Shown piece after piece: positions 9,277 to 18,745 of a stretch of 64,000 nucleotides of DNA. The stretch spans positions 1,524,394 to 1,588,393 of the forward strand of contig CP036432.1 of the NCBI GenBank assembly GCA_007753675.1, in the 5' to 3' direction. The notes under the pieces were generated by a model. It was not told the origin of the DNA. It did not search any database and saw only the letters and a list, made by a program, of their open reading frames with translations. The position numbers and the translations under genes were made by a program. Numbering within the stretch: position 1 is the stretch's first letter; the number at the start of each line of letters is the position of its first letter. The stretch is from Stieleria magnilauensis. Lineage in GTDB: Bacteria > Planctomycetota > Planctomycetia > Pirellulales > Pirellulaceae.

Positions 9277-10032
9277 ATGAAACCCATTCCAATCCCACAT
9301 GCCGAAACCGCGTCAAATCGGGACTGGATCGGTCGACTGATCGAGGTCATCTGGCAGTCGGGCCGGGCGATCTTCCTCATCTCGCTGGGATCCGTCTTGG
9401 GTGTGATCGTGTTCTCGCAACTCGGCGTCATCGCTTGGTTGATCGGATCTTTTACCTCCCTGCCGACCAAGCAAATTGCGGACGTCCTGCCCGCCGCGGG
9501 TTGGTTCGTTGGATTCCTGGTCGGTTTGGTTCAGAGCGTCTCGTCGTTCAAGAAGTCGATCAGGGCAGCGGACGAAGATAAGACTTCCGAACAGGATGAC
9601 GATCGCGACGACGATGACGCGGCCGACCCCGAATCGTCACTCGGCTCAGCAGGCCCCGAGCCACTCGCCGACCCAATCGGATTGAAGGCGAAATCAATTC
9701 GAACGTTGCGTGCAGGCGGGATCGGGCTCTTGCTGGGGCTGATGCTGGGAATGTTCTTGTCCCTGTATTTGATCATCGTCAGCACCGCCGGCATCTTGTC
9801 TCCGTTGGCCCCTGCAAGTTGGCGAGACGGATTTCGCATGCAGGCGGCGGACCACCAAGGAGACGATTCGCGGTCCCGGCGACTGCGACAACCCGACCGC
9901 GACAACGGAATCAGCTCGGGAGCCGAATTCTGGCATCCGGTTTACGGATCGATTCTCAAGTGGACGGTCCCCAGTTTCGCGATTGCGGGATGCGTGTTTT
10001 GCATCGTTGCGAAAGAGGAAAAGCCCGAGTGA
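9277..10032 (+). CDS. membrane protein with an acidic linker, unknown function
   Basis: A 251-residue protein with about four hydrophobic segments: residues roughly 20-48, 60-82, 140-165 and 220-240. Between the second and third is a strongly charged linker with a run of Asp (DDDRDDDDAADPE), probably cytoplasmic or unstructured. The ATG at 9277 has GAAGGA upstream at 9264-9269; the frame is open a little further to 9247. I do not recognise a family. It is convergent with the ferredoxin gene that follows and about 250 bases from the divergent sulfatase start. Confidence 0.7.
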   Translation: MKPIPIPHAETASNRDWIGRLIEVIWQSGRAIFLISLGSVLGVIVFSQLGVIAWLIGSFTSLPTKQIADVLPAAGWFVGFLVGLVQSVSSFKKSIRAADEDKTSEQDDDRDDDDAADPESSLGSAGPEPLADPIGLKAKSIRTLRAGGIGLLLGLMLGMFLSLYLIIVSTAGILSPLAPASWRDGFRMQAADHQGDDSRSRRLRQPDRDNGISSGAEFWHPVYGSILKWTVPSFAIAGCVFCIVAKEEKPE

Positions 10033-10065
10033 GGATTGAATGTCCTGCCCGCCCCGATTGCCCGC

Positions 10066-10422
10066 TTATGAAGGGGCGGCAATCACGTGGGACTGAACGA
10101 CGGATCCTTGACCGAGGTGTTCGTCAAAGATCCTGTCGATGATCTCCGGCGTGCAGTCACCGTACCAGATTCCATCGGGCAGCACGCCGACAATCGGACC
10201 TCCCTTGCAGACGCCGATGCAGCCCGCCTTGATCCGCAAGACAACGGATTGGCCGGCCTTGCGCCGCAGCTTGCAGCAGTGCTTGATGTGCCGCCACGTT
10301 TCCTCCATCGCCTTGCCCCCGCAGCACTTGGCGGTCTTGCGATCCATGCACACGACCAGCGTGTACTCGACCTGGTGCAGGCGAAGTTTCGTTGCTTTCT
10401 TACGGGCGGAGCTTAAATTCAT
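10066..10422 (-). CDS. thioredoxin-like [2Fe-2S] ferredoxin domain protein
   Basis: A 118-residue soluble protein. Cysteines at 25, 33, 34, 68 and 72 fit the C-x(7-8)-C...C-x3-C pattern of thioredoxin-like [2Fe-2S] ferredoxins (the fold of NuoE and of stand-alone (2Fe-2S) proteins); extra Cys occur at 49, 50 and 90. The stretch IKAGCIGVCKGGPIVGVLPDG is a close match to the second half of that site, including the conserved Gly-Pro. Likely an electron carrier or iron-sulfur regulatory partner. Its ATG overlaps the stop of ftsH (ATGA at 10422-10419), so it is translationally coupled to the protease. Confidence 0.88.
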   Translation of the reverse strand: MNLSSARKKATKLRLHQVEYTLVVCMDRKTAKCCGGKAMEETWRHIKHCCKLRRKAGQSVVLRIKAGCIGVCKGGPIVGVLPDGIWYGDCTPEIIDRIFDEHLGQGSVVQSHVIAAPS

Positions 10423-12437
10423 TCGTCACGATTCACGACGGGATTCGAAACCCCCGGATCGTTGACTTCCGGTGAGGACACGGTCCCGGGGATCGGCTCT
10501 TCCTCCGACTTCATCTTCTGCTGGATCGATTCGCCGATCAGGTCCGTGATCTGTTGCTCATCGAGTTCCTCTTCTTCCATCAGAGCGCGGGTGATCTTTT
10601 CCAGATCTTCGCGGTGCTCGCGCAACAGTTGCTCGGCGCGTTGGTCGGCTTCCATCAGGATCCGCGAGACTTCTTCGTCGATCAATTCTTGCGTGTGTTC
10701 GCTGAATTGTCGCGACTGATGCATCTCACGTCCCAAGAACGGATCTTCGTCGCTGGTCTTGTAGCAGACCGGACCGAGCTTCGGGCTCATGCCCCAATGC
10801 GTGACCATTCGGCGAGCGATGCTGGTGGCGCGTTCCAGGTCGTTTTCCGCCCCGACGGTCGGTTCGTCATAGACGATCTTTTCCGCAGCCCGTCCGCCCA
10901 ACAGAACGATCAGCTGGTGTTCCAGCTCTTTCTTGCTGACGTTCAAGCGATCTTCGTTGGGGACATACTGCGTGACGCCTAGAGCGCGACCGCGTGGAAC
11001 GATGGTGACCTTGTGCACGGTGTGTGCACCGTCCAGATGCCAGGCGGTCAGCGTGTGTCCGGCTTCGTGATAAGCGGTTTTCTCTTTCTCGATCCCACGG
11101 AGCACTTCTTCGCGTTTGGCCCCCATCAGGATCTTGTCGCGGGCGTAATCGAAATCGTTCATGTCGACTTCTTTCTTGTCATGGCGGGCGGCCCACAGCG
11201 CCGCTTCATTGACCATGTTTTGAATATCAGCGCCCGTCAATCCGATGGTTCCCGCGGCCAAGCGATCCAGTTTGACATCATCGGCCAGCGGGACATCGCG
11301 AACATGGACCTTAAAGATCTCTTCGCGGCCTTTCATCGTGGGCCGATTGACTGCGACGTGACGGTCGAAGCGACCGGGACGCAACAGGGCGGGGTCCAAG
11401 ACATCGGGCCGGTTGGTGGCTGCCACGACGATCACGGCTTGGCTGGGCGTGAACCCGTCCATCTCACCGAGGATCTGGTTCAGCGTTTGTTCACGTTCAT
11501 CGTGTCCGCCGCCCAAGCCGGCACCGCGCTGGCGTCCGACCGCATCGATTTCGTCGATGAAGATGATCGCGGGGCTGTTCTGTTTCGCGGTTTGGAACAA
11601 GTCGCGAACCCGACTGGCCCCGACGCCGACGAACATCTGGATGAACTCGCTACCGTTGACGGAGTAAAACGGCACCTCCGCTTCACCGGCAACCGCGCGA
11701 GCCAACAAGGTCTTTCCGGTTCCGGGCGGTCCATTGAGCAGGACGCCCTTGGGAACGCGTCCCCCGAGCTTTTGGAACTTGTCGGGTGTTTTCAGATAAT
11801 CGACGATCTCTTGCAGGTCCGCCTTGACGCCTTGCAAGCCAGCGACGTCGTCAAACGTGACGGTTTTCTCGTTGGCTTCGAAACGTTTCGCCGGGCTCTT
11901 TCCAAACCCGGACAAAAACCCGCCGCCCATGATGTCGTTGCGTGTGCGACGAATCATCATGAAGACGAACAGGAACACCGCCAGCGGCAGCCCGATAAAG
12001 ATCAACAGATTGACCAGTTCACGCGTGTTGTCCGGCGGCTGGAAATCATACGGAATGTCCGCCTCGATCAGCGCACTTTCGATCCGCGACGACGATTGCG
12101 GATCGAGCGAGATGTTGAAATAGAACTTTTTCTTCAGCTTGACCGGCTTTCCGTTGTCATCCTTTTCAACCGTCTCGATGCCATCTTTGATGACCGGAGG
12201 TGCCTCGGGTTCGTTTTTGAACGTCCCGACGACGGTCTGCTCGCCGATGCTGACCTGCTCAATGTTTTTCTTGGCCAGTTGGTCGCGGAAAAAGCTGGCC
12301 GTGATCTTGGATCCGGGGTCTTCGGTTCGCCAGAAAAGGATGGCGAATCCGATCGCCAGCACCACCGCGATCAGCAATCCGTTATTGCGACGCGGGGGAG
12401 GTGCGTTGACGTCTGTCTCTTCGCGACGATTTTCCAT
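10419..12437 (-). CDS. ftsH: ATP-dependent zinc metalloprotease FtsH
   Basis: Inner membrane AAA+ protease that degrades misfolded membrane proteins and short-lived cytoplasmic regulators. From the ATG at 12437 the protein has 672 residues. Two membrane segments (about 21-37 and 140-162) flank a periplasmic domain. Walker A GPPGTGKT is at 236-243, Walker B with FIDEIDAV at 293-300, the arginine-finger region with RPGRFDR follows, and the zinc site HEAGH is at 457-461. The frame is open further upstream to 12587, but the ATG at 12437 gives the standard short cytoplasmic N-terminus. The stop overlaps the start of the ferredoxin gene, so the two form an operon. Confidence 0.97.
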   Translation of the reverse strand: MENRREETDVNAPPPRRNNGLLIAVVLAIGFAILFWRTEDPGSKITASFFRDQLAKKNIEQVSIGEQTVVGTFKNEPEAPPVIKDGIETVEKDDNGKPVKLKKKFYFNISLDPQSSSRIESALIEADIPYDFQPPDNTRELVNLLIFIGLPLAVFLFVFMMIRRTRNDIMGGGFLSGFGKSPAKRFEANEKTVTFDDVAGLQGVKADLQEIVDYLKTPDKFQKLGGRVPKGVLLNGPPGTGKTLLARAVAGEAEVPFYSVNGSEFIQMFVGVGASRVRDLFQTAKQNSPAIIFIDEIDAVGRQRGAGLGGGHDEREQTLNQILGEMDGFTPSQAVIVVAATNRPDVLDPALLRPGRFDRHVAVNRPTMKGREEIFKVHVRDVPLADDVKLDRLAAGTIGLTGADIQNMVNEAALWAARHDKKEVDMNDFDYARDKILMGAKREEVLRGIEKEKTAYHEAGHTLTAWHLDGAHTVHKVTIVPRGRALGVTQYVPNEDRLNVSKKELEHQLIVLLGGRAAEKIVYDEPTVGAENDLERATSIARRMVTHWGMSPKLGPVCYKTSDEDPFLGREMHQSRQFSEHTQELIDEEVSRILMEADQRAEQLLREHREDLEKITRALMEEEELDEQQITDLIGESIQQKMKSEEEPIPGTVSSPEVNDPGVSNPVVNRDE

Positions 12438-12750
12438 AGTGGTATTTCGATCGAAAGTTGCTCGCCTTGGCGAGGCAGTGATATTTGAGAGGAAGGGGCG
12501 ATGGTGATTGTGATTGCCAAGTCCGATTGGCAAACGCCCCGTGACAGCTTGCCCGACAGCAGCAGTGGTGAGCAAAACCGGTGCCACACGCCGAAACCAA
12601 CACTGAAACTATGCGTCGGTATGATAAATCGGTGTCAAAGCATTCCCCAAAACTCGGCTCGGGGAGTCGACCCGGCGGGCTACAATCCGCAAGGGCCTAG
12701 CCGGATGGGGTCTGATTGTACCAATTTGCGCGAAAATGGAATGCGGGTGC
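12438..12750. other. 313-base region between recQ end and ftsH start
   Basis: Both flanking genes are on the minus strand, so this should hold the ftsH promoter. The ftsH frame stays open through part of it (to 12587) but that stretch has no family-like sequence. I see no RNA or repeat here. Confidence 0.5.
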
Positions 12751-15591
12751 TCAGGACTGCCAACTTGGCGACACGCTCCGGCCCCGCGCCGCGGCAGCTT
12801 GGAGATGACAGGCAATCTGGCGACGATTCAGCTTACGAATCTGGCAAACCTCCTCCATCGTGAATCCGTCGCTGAACAGACGCCAAGTCCAGTACGCGTC
12901 GCGTTCACCGATCGACTCGTCCACGGCAGCCGGTGGATCGGCGGCCAGCGGATCAGGAGCAAAATCCGCAACACCCGAATCGGCTCCCAGCACCGGCGGC
13001 TCCTGCACAGGCTCCTCCACCGGCAGCTCGGCGAGGCCCACGCTCGACTCGCCCCCCGGCGGTCCGGGAACGTCACCCTCCGCGGTCGCGGTTTCCGGGA
13101 TATCCGCCTCCGTCAGGCAACCGCGGATGATCTCCAGAATGTCGTAACCATGCTGCTCCATCGTTGCCGGCCCGATTCCCGAGACGGCTTCCAGTTCGCT
13201 GCTGCTTTGCGGACGAATTTCGGCCAGCCGGTCGATCGTCGAGTTCGTCAGGACCCGATAGGCGGGGATTCCCAGTGCCGCGGACGCCCGGCGTCGCCAG
13301 CGTTTGAGCGCCTCGCCGATCTCATCGGCCAGTTTCTTTTCGGGGCTGGTCAGGTCATCGAGGGTGATGTGGATGCCGGCCTGCGATTCCATTTGGGCTT
13401 CGTCCAGGGAATGGTCGTCCGGTGCAGAGGGCGATTGCGCATCCGATTTGGCGACGTCGGTCGATTCGATGTGCCGTGCCGCCGCGGCCAGCCCCCGGGC
13501 GAGCGCCTTGGACAACGTGAACGAGGCCGGCAACGGCGTCTTCAGGTGCATCACGGACTTGCCGAAGTCGCTGATTTCGATCGTCGGACGACGTTGGTCG
13601 ACTTCACGTTGCTCGATCATCCCGTGCTCGATCATCGCATCGATGATCTTGCTCAATTGAGCCTGTTTCATCGACGACAACATCCCGTAGGTGCTCAATC
13701 GTTGAAGCTTCCATTGGGTGATGCGTTTGTTTTGTGATCCGCACAGCATCTGAGCGACCAAGTTCTTTCCGAAACGACCGTGCATGCGGGTCACGCCGCT
13801 GAGGATGACGCGCAACCCACACAGCAACGCATTGGCGTCGGATTCGGTCAGACCGTCCGTGACCGCGCTGCTCGCATTTTTGCCATCGTCGACGTCACAG
13901 CGATCACACTTTCCACAATTCTTGCTTTCCGGATCGCCGAAATAATCCAAGATCACGCGTTGGCGGCAGCCGCCGGTACGAGCGAACCCGATGACGGCTT
14001 CTAGTTTTTCATATTCGTTGGCTTTTCGCCGGGCGAGTTCTTCGAAATCGATCTCCAGGTTTTCGAAGGGGACGTCGCGCTGGACGAAATGGACGGCGCG
14101 TCCGCGGAACGGTGGCACGTAGTCAAACGCGTTCAATCGACTCAGTTCACGCAACGTCCGCATCAATTGGTCGCGATCGACGTCGGCCAGTTCCATCAAT
14201 CGGTTGGGCCGCACGTAGACGTCGTCGTTCCGGCGTCGACCGACAACTTTCTCAATCGCGGTCATCACCCGGCGACGCAGTTTTGCTTCTTTCGGCAGGA
14301 AATCCAGCAACGTCGGGGCATCGCTGTCGATCCGAACGAGCAGCTGGTTTTGGCTGCTGTCGAGTCGCCGTAGCACGCCGGCTTTGGCGAGCAGTGTTTC
14401 GGCGGTCCCGATCGCTTCGGAACTGTCCCCGTCGATCGCATCACGGACTTGATCGAGCGTCAACTCGATCGGATCCTCCGGCCGCGAGAGCAAGTACTGG
14501 TAGACCTTGTTGACGATCGCTTTGGAGGGGTAACGATTCTCGATGAAAAACTCTTGGATGTAGCGATCGTGATAGGAGAAAAACAGGCGGCAATCGCTCT
14601 CCAATCCGTCGCGTCCGGCGCGGCCGGCTTCCTGGTAATAGGCCTCCAACGTTCCCGGCATGTTGTAATGGGCGACAAACCGGATGTCGGACTTGTCGAT
14701 CCCCATGCCAAAGGCGTTGGTGGCAACGATCGCCGCCAACTCGCCAGACATGAACTTTTCCTGCACGATGCGGCGTTTCTCCGACTCCATGCCGCCGTGA
14801 TAGATGCCGATCGGGCGGCGTGTCTTTTCCGGCAACCATTCGCCGATCGCTTCGCACGTTTTTCGCGTCGCGGCATAGACGATTCCGGCGCCGTCTTGCC
14901 GTTTGACGAATTCGACCAACTGGTCTTCTTTTTCCACGTCCGTTTTGCTCTGAGACACCCCGAAATGGAGATTGGTGCGGGCAAACCCTGTCACAAAAAC
15001 TTTGGGGGATTGCAGATCCAACAGAGAACAAACGTCCTCACGCACCATCGGTGTCGCGGTAGCGGTCAGCGCGATCGTTTGCAGACCACCCAGGTACTGC
15101 GAGCGGACTTTGCCCAGTCGGGAGTAGTCGGGGCGAAAATCGTGTCCCCATTCGCTCACGCAGTGGGCTTCATCGACGGCCAGCAAGGTGACTTGGCAGC
15201 GTTGCAAGGTTTCCAGAAATCGACCGTTGCGAAGCCGTTCCGGCGCGACATAAACCATTTCCAGTTCGCCGCGGGCCATCGATTCCATCACGTCCTCTTG
15301 TTCGCGGAGGCTGAGCGTGGAATTGATCAGCCGGGCGGCGATTCCCAGTTGCCGCAGCGTGTCGACCTGGTCCTTCATCAACGCGATCAGCGGCGAAACA
15401 ACGATCGTTGTGCCGGGACGAGCCAGGCTGGGCAGCTGGTAGCAGAGGCTTTTCCCACCGCCGGTCGGCATCACGCACATCACGTCTTCGCCGCTGGCGA
15501 CGGCTTCGATCACCTCGCGCTGACCGGGCCGAAATTCGCTCAGGCCGAACCGAGAGAGCAGCGAATCGTAATCGGTGGCAGTGGCATTCAT
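12751..15591 (-). CDS. recQ: ATP-dependent DNA helicase RecQ with long C-terminal extension
   Basis: A 3'-5' superfamily 2 helicase for recombination and replication repair. Walker A region PTGGGKS at 42-48, DEAH box at 140-143 followed by CVSEWGHDFRP, and motif VI with YYQEAGRAGRDG are all present. The RQC zinc site is seen as CRQR...CGKCDRC around residues 540-565. An HRDC domain follows (about 770-850). The protein has 946 residues against about 600 in E. coli RecQ; the extra C-terminus is a Pro/Glu-rich linker and a final segment (about 900-946) with DGFTMEEVCQIRKLNRRQIACHL, which resembles the HTH_40-type helix-turn-helix of some RecQ proteins. No operon partner is evident. Confidence 0.96.
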   Translation of the reverse strand: MNATATDYDSLLSRFGLSEFRPGQREVIEAVASGEDVMCVMPTGGGKSLCYQLPSLARPGTTIVVSPLIALMKDQVDTLRQLGIAARLINSTLSLREQEDVMESMARGELEMVYVAPERLRNGRFLETLQRCQVTLLAVDEAHCVSEWGHDFRPDYSRLGKVRSQYLGGLQTIALTATATPMVREDVCSLLDLQSPKVFVTGFARTNLHFGVSQSKTDVEKEDQLVEFVKRQDGAGIVYAATRKTCEAIGEWLPEKTRRPIGIYHGGMESEKRRIVQEKFMSGELAAIVATNAFGMGIDKSDIRFVAHYNMPGTLEAYYQEAGRAGRDGLESDCRLFFSYHDRYIQEFFIENRYPSKAIVNKVYQYLLSRPEDPIELTLDQVRDAIDGDSSEAIGTAETLLAKAGVLRRLDSSQNQLLVRIDSDAPTLLDFLPKEAKLRRRVMTAIEKVVGRRRNDDVYVRPNRLMELADVDRDQLMRTLRELSRLNAFDYVPPFRGRAVHFVQRDVPFENLEIDFEELARRKANEYEKLEAVIGFARTGGCRQRVILDYFGDPESKNCGKCDRCDVDDGKNASSAVTDGLTESDANALLCGLRVILSGVTRMHGRFGKNLVAQMLCGSQNKRITQWKLQRLSTYGMLSSMKQAQLSKIIDAMIEHGMIEQREVDQRRPTIEISDFGKSVMHLKTPLPASFTLSKALARGLAAAARHIESTDVAKSDAQSPSAPDDHSLDEAQMESQAGIHITLDDLTSPEKKLADEIGEALKRWRRRASAALGIPAYRVLTNSTIDRLAEIRPQSSSELEAVSGIGPATMEQHGYDILEIIRGCLTEADIPETATAEGDVPGPPGGESSVGLAELPVEEPVQEPPVLGADSGVADFAPDPLAADPPAAVDESIGERDAYWTWRLFSDGFTMEEVCQIRKLNRRQIACHLQAAAARGRSVSPSWQS

Positions 15592-15809
15592 GAATCAGTC
15601 CGTTTGAGAAGGCATGTGCGGTCAAAAGTATACGGATTTCCCATGCATTGGCGATCCGCGACCCGCCCATCGCGACCGGCGAGCCCTGACCGGCTGGCCT
15701 GACTAGCTGGCCCCACCCTGACAACAGCCGATAGCAGTCTGGACCAACCTCGTCTATACTCGATCGTTTCTGCCGCCGTGACCTGATTCAACCGAGCCTG
15801 CACTTCGCC

Positions 15810-16529
15810 ATGCCGCACGCCATGCTCTGTGCCCGACCGCATTCGAGGCGTTTCCGATCTGTCACCCCCCTATTTTTTCGTCTCGTCGTGCTGATCCTCG
15901 CCGGCATGGTCTGGGGCCAGGGACTTTGCGGCCTAGGACGCAGTCACGCCGATGAGCCGGTTTTTACCGATGATTTCGAGTCGGGGACGACGCGTTGGGA
16001 AATGCTCGACCCGAAGACCTGGAAACACAGCACGCACGACGGCTCCAAGACGATCGAAATCACCGACCGCAGCAGCGAGTACAAGCCGCCGGTTCGCAGC
16101 CCGCTGCATGTCGCACTGATCAAGGACCTGGAACTGGGCAGCTTCGAAATCCACTTTCGGGTCAAAAGTACCAAAGACACCGGAAACCATCGCGATTGCT
16201 GCGTGTTTTTCAATTATCGCGACGACCAGCACTTTTATTACGTGCACCTGGGGGCCCGACCCGACCCGCACAGCGGCCAGATCATGATCGTCAACGAAGC
16301 ACCGCGTCGGGCACTGACCAACAACACCCGCGAAACGCCTTGGGACGACCAATGGCACCAGGTCAAATTGGTGCGTGATGTCGAATCCGGCCGAATCGCG
16401 ATCTTTTTCGATGACATGGCTCAACCGCAGATGGAGGTATTTGACAAGACGTTCACCAACGGACGAATCGGCCTCGGATCGTTTGACGACTTAAACGCCT
16501 TCGATGATGTTGTCGTCTTCACGAAGTAG
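15810..16529 (+). CDS. secreted laminin-G-like / DUF1080-related protein
   Basis: A 239-residue secreted protein with a signal peptide (hydrophobic residues about 21-40, cleavage near SHA/DEP at 47-48). The mature part reads as a concanavalin/laminin-G-type jelly roll: alternating strands with FTDDFESG at the start, ELGSFEIHFRVKST, and a closing strand FTNGRIGLGSFDD. Related domains bind or cleave glycans in the DUF1080 (3-keto-disaccharide hydrolase) group, but no catalytic residues can be assigned. ATG at 15810 or 15822 are both possible. Divergent from recQ. Confidence 0.75.
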   Translation: MPHAMLCARPHSRRFRSVTPLFFRLVVLILAGMVWGQGLCGLGRSHADEPVFTDDFESGTTRWEMLDPKTWKHSTHDGSKTIEITDRSSEYKPPVRSPLHVALIKDLELGSFEIHFRVKSTKDTGNHRDCCVFFNYRDDQHFYYVHLGARPDPHSGQIMIVNEAPRRALTNNTRETPWDDQWHQVKLVRDVESGRIAIFFDDMAQPQMEVFDKTFTNGRIGLGSFDDLNAFDDVVVFTK

Positions 16530-16607
16530 CCGCGGCAGACGCCGCCCCAATCTCTTCTTTCCAACGGCTCGGTTGGACTTCACACCAATACAAGGACTCT
16601 GCAGCGG

Positions 16608-17351
16608 ATGAGCGATTACGGAATGTTCAGCGATGATTTTTATCTCAACATGAACTTGGCGACCGAAATGGATCTGCCGCAAAATCGCGAGTCCGTGCTG
16701 CACTATTTCGAACAGGTCAGACGTCGTTACCCCCAGATGCTGAACTTCTATTCCCGCGAGAAGTCAGAATTTGTGCTCGAAGAGGAAAAGGAAAAGGGTT
16801 CCTACCGCTGGGTTTCCATCGAACCCCGTCGGCTCAACAGCGGTTCGGTGAACCCCGAATCGTTGGAGGCCGCGATTGACCAACACCGCAGCATCTTGGA
16901 ACTGGTTCCCTATGAGCTTTCCATCACGCCACTGGATTGCGAGGCGTTGAGTGTGATGCTGGGATTCGATTTCAACTATCGCGGGAACCACAACGAGATT
17001 TTGAACCAGGCGATCGGAATCGCGCCGGCGTTGGAACGCTTTACCACGCTGCCCTACGGCAAAGTACTCTCCAACGAACCGTCGCTGCAATTCGCGCTCG
17101 ATGAAGAATGCCGGACGCAGTGCCGAATCAGTTTCGAATCCCGGACCACGGCCTATCAAGTGCGGACGGGCGAGTACAGCGAAGATCAACTGAGCGTCTA
17201 CCTGACCGTGCGCCGATACGACAGCCTGGGACCGGATGAATCGTTTGACAAAGAATTCATGCGGCTGTCCTCCCTGTGCCGCGATCTGGTCGACGAGTAT
17301 CTCGTCAGCGCCGTCTTAAGACCCTTGCAAGAAGCGATCTCGCTGCACTGA
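16608..17351 (+). CDS. conserved-looking cytoplasmic protein of unknown function
   Basis: A 247-residue soluble protein without signal peptide or membrane segment. It is acidic and mixed alpha/beta with several aromatic residues near the N-terminus (YGMFSDDFYLNMNLATEM). The order of strands and helices and the sentence-like central segment with LSVMLGFDFNYRGNHNEILNQAI suggest a compact single domain; I do not recognise the family. It starts 78 bases after the laminin-G-like gene on the same strand and ends 5 bases before the convergent MBOAT gene. Confidence 0.75.
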   Translation: MSDYGMFSDDFYLNMNLATEMDLPQNRESVLHYFEQVRRRYPQMLNFYSREKSEFVLEEEKEKGSYRWVSIEPRRLNSGSVNPESLEAAIDQHRSILELVPYELSITPLDCEALSVMLGFDFNYRGNHNEILNQAIGIAPALERFTTLPYGKVLSNEPSLQFALDEECRTQCRISFESRTTAYQVRTGEYSEDQLSVYLTVRRYDSLGPDESFDKEFMRLSSLCRDLVDEYLVSAVLRPLQEAISLH

Positions 17352-17356
17352 TCGCA

Positions 17357-18739
17357 TCAGAACTGAAAGTACACGAACGGCGTAAATCCTCGTGGCGCGT
17401 ACAAGACCAGGCACCAGATCATCACCGTCGTCGCAATCGGGGTGTACCAGCGGTCGGCACGCAACCGCATCGCGATTCTCAGACGCGTCGTCCAGGCGGC
17501 ATGTTCCAGCACCATGATCCCGATCGCTGCGATCGCCAACGGCGGATACCAATTGATTCCCGGTGACTGAAACAGCAACTGCCGCGTGATCGACGCAACG
17601 TGGTCCAATGACGTGCTGCGAAACAGCACCCAGCCGAAAACGACCACCAAGAACGTCGACAGCCTTCCCAGCCACACGGCCTTGCGCACGTCATACCGGC
17701 GGTGGAGTTCGCGTTCGCAGACCAGCGCCGCGCCGTGCCAGAAGCCCCACAGCACGAACGTCCATGCCGCCCCGTGCCACAGGCCGCCCAGCACCATCGT
17801 GATGATCAGATTGACGTTGGTTCGAATTGGCCCCCTGCGACTGCCGCCCAGCGGAATGTAAAGATAGTCGCGCAGCCAACGTGAAAGCGTCATGTGCCAG
17901 CGATGCCAAAAATCCGCCACGCTGGTCGCCAAGTAAGGGTGTCGAAAGTTTTTGGGAAAACGATAACCAAGCATCTTCGCGACACCGATCGCGATGTCGG
18001 TGTAGCCGGAAAAGTCATAGTAGATCTGCCCGGCGTACCCGATCACGGCCAGCCACACGGTCAGGCCGCCATACAATTGCGGGGCGGCGAACACGACGTC
18101 GACCACTTCGCCCAATCGATCCGCCAACAACACTTTTTTGATCAGTCCGCAAAGCGCCAGTTGAAACCCGCCGAAAAAACGTAGCGCTGACCAGTTCGGC
18201 CGCCGCGCTAGCTGTGGCAATAACTCGCTGGCGCGAACGATCGGCCCGGCGACCAACTGGGGAAAGAACGCGACATACAACGCGAAATCGAGTAGCGAAT
18301 CGGTCGGCCGGATTTTTCCGCGATAGACGTCAATCGTGTAGCTGAGCGTCTGGAAGGTGTAAAACGAGATGCCGACCGGCAAGATGATGTTCAACGTGCT
18401 CGCGTTGAGACCGGCCGATTCGATCAACGGTGTCGCGGACTCGATAAAGAAATTGAAGTACTTGAAAAATCCGAGGACACCCAAGTTCACGCCAAGGCTG
18501 ACGCCCAACCAAGCCTGCTTGGCCCGAGACGATGCTGCATGCGAAATCCGTCGGGCCACGAAATAGTCCACCGCTGTGGATAACAACAACAGACCACAAA
18601 AACGGTAGTCCCAATACGAATAGAAGTAGTAGCTGGCCGCCAGCAGGATCAGATTGCGCGTCACTCGTGTGCGACAACGCCAAACGGCCAATAGGATCAA
18701 TCCCAGAAAGATCAGAAACTCGATCTGCGTGAACTGCAT
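17357..18739 (-). CDS. MBOAT family O-acyltransferase
   Basis: A 460-residue polytopic membrane protein of the AlgI/DltB-like membrane-bound O-acyltransferase family, which moves acyl groups, usually acetyl, across the inner membrane to polysaccharides. The signature segments are present: WHRWHMTLSRWLRDYLYIPLGG around residues 270-290 and MVLGGLWHGAAWTFVLWGFWHG around 310-335, the latter with the active-site His. About ten hydrophobic segments are visible. It follows the SGNH-like gene by only 6 bases on the same strand, matching the AlgI plus AlgJ/AlgX-type pairing. Confidence 0.94.
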   Translation of the reverse strand: MQFTQIEFLIFLGLILLAVWRCRTRVTRNLILLAASYYFYSYWDYRFCGLLLLSTAVDYFVARRISHAASSRAKQAWLGVSLGVNLGVLGFFKYFNFFIESATPLIESAGLNASTLNIILPVGISFYTFQTLSYTIDVYRGKIRPTDSLLDFALYVAFFPQLVAGPIVRASELLPQLARRPNWSALRFFGGFQLALCGLIKKVLLADRLGEVVDVVFAAPQLYGGLTVWLAVIGYAGQIYYDFSGYTDIAIGVAKMLGYRFPKNFRHPYLATSVADFWHRWHMTLSRWLRDYLYIPLGGSRRGPIRTNVNLIITMVLGGLWHGAAWTFVLWGFWHGAALVCERELHRRYDVRKAVWLGRLSTFLVVVFGWVLFRSTSLDHVASITRQLLFQSPGINWYPPLAIAAIGIMVLEHAAWTTRLRIAMRLRADRWYTPIATTVMIWCLVLYAPRGFTPFVYFQF

Positions 18740-18745
18740 CGTGGA

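Noticed and set aside
11013-12488. 491-codon frame antisense to ftsH
   Set aside because: No recognisable motif and fully covered by ftsH; treated as a shadow of codon bias.
14449-15702. 417-codon frame antisense to recQ
   Set aside because: The sequence is the complement of helicase motifs and shows no family of its own.
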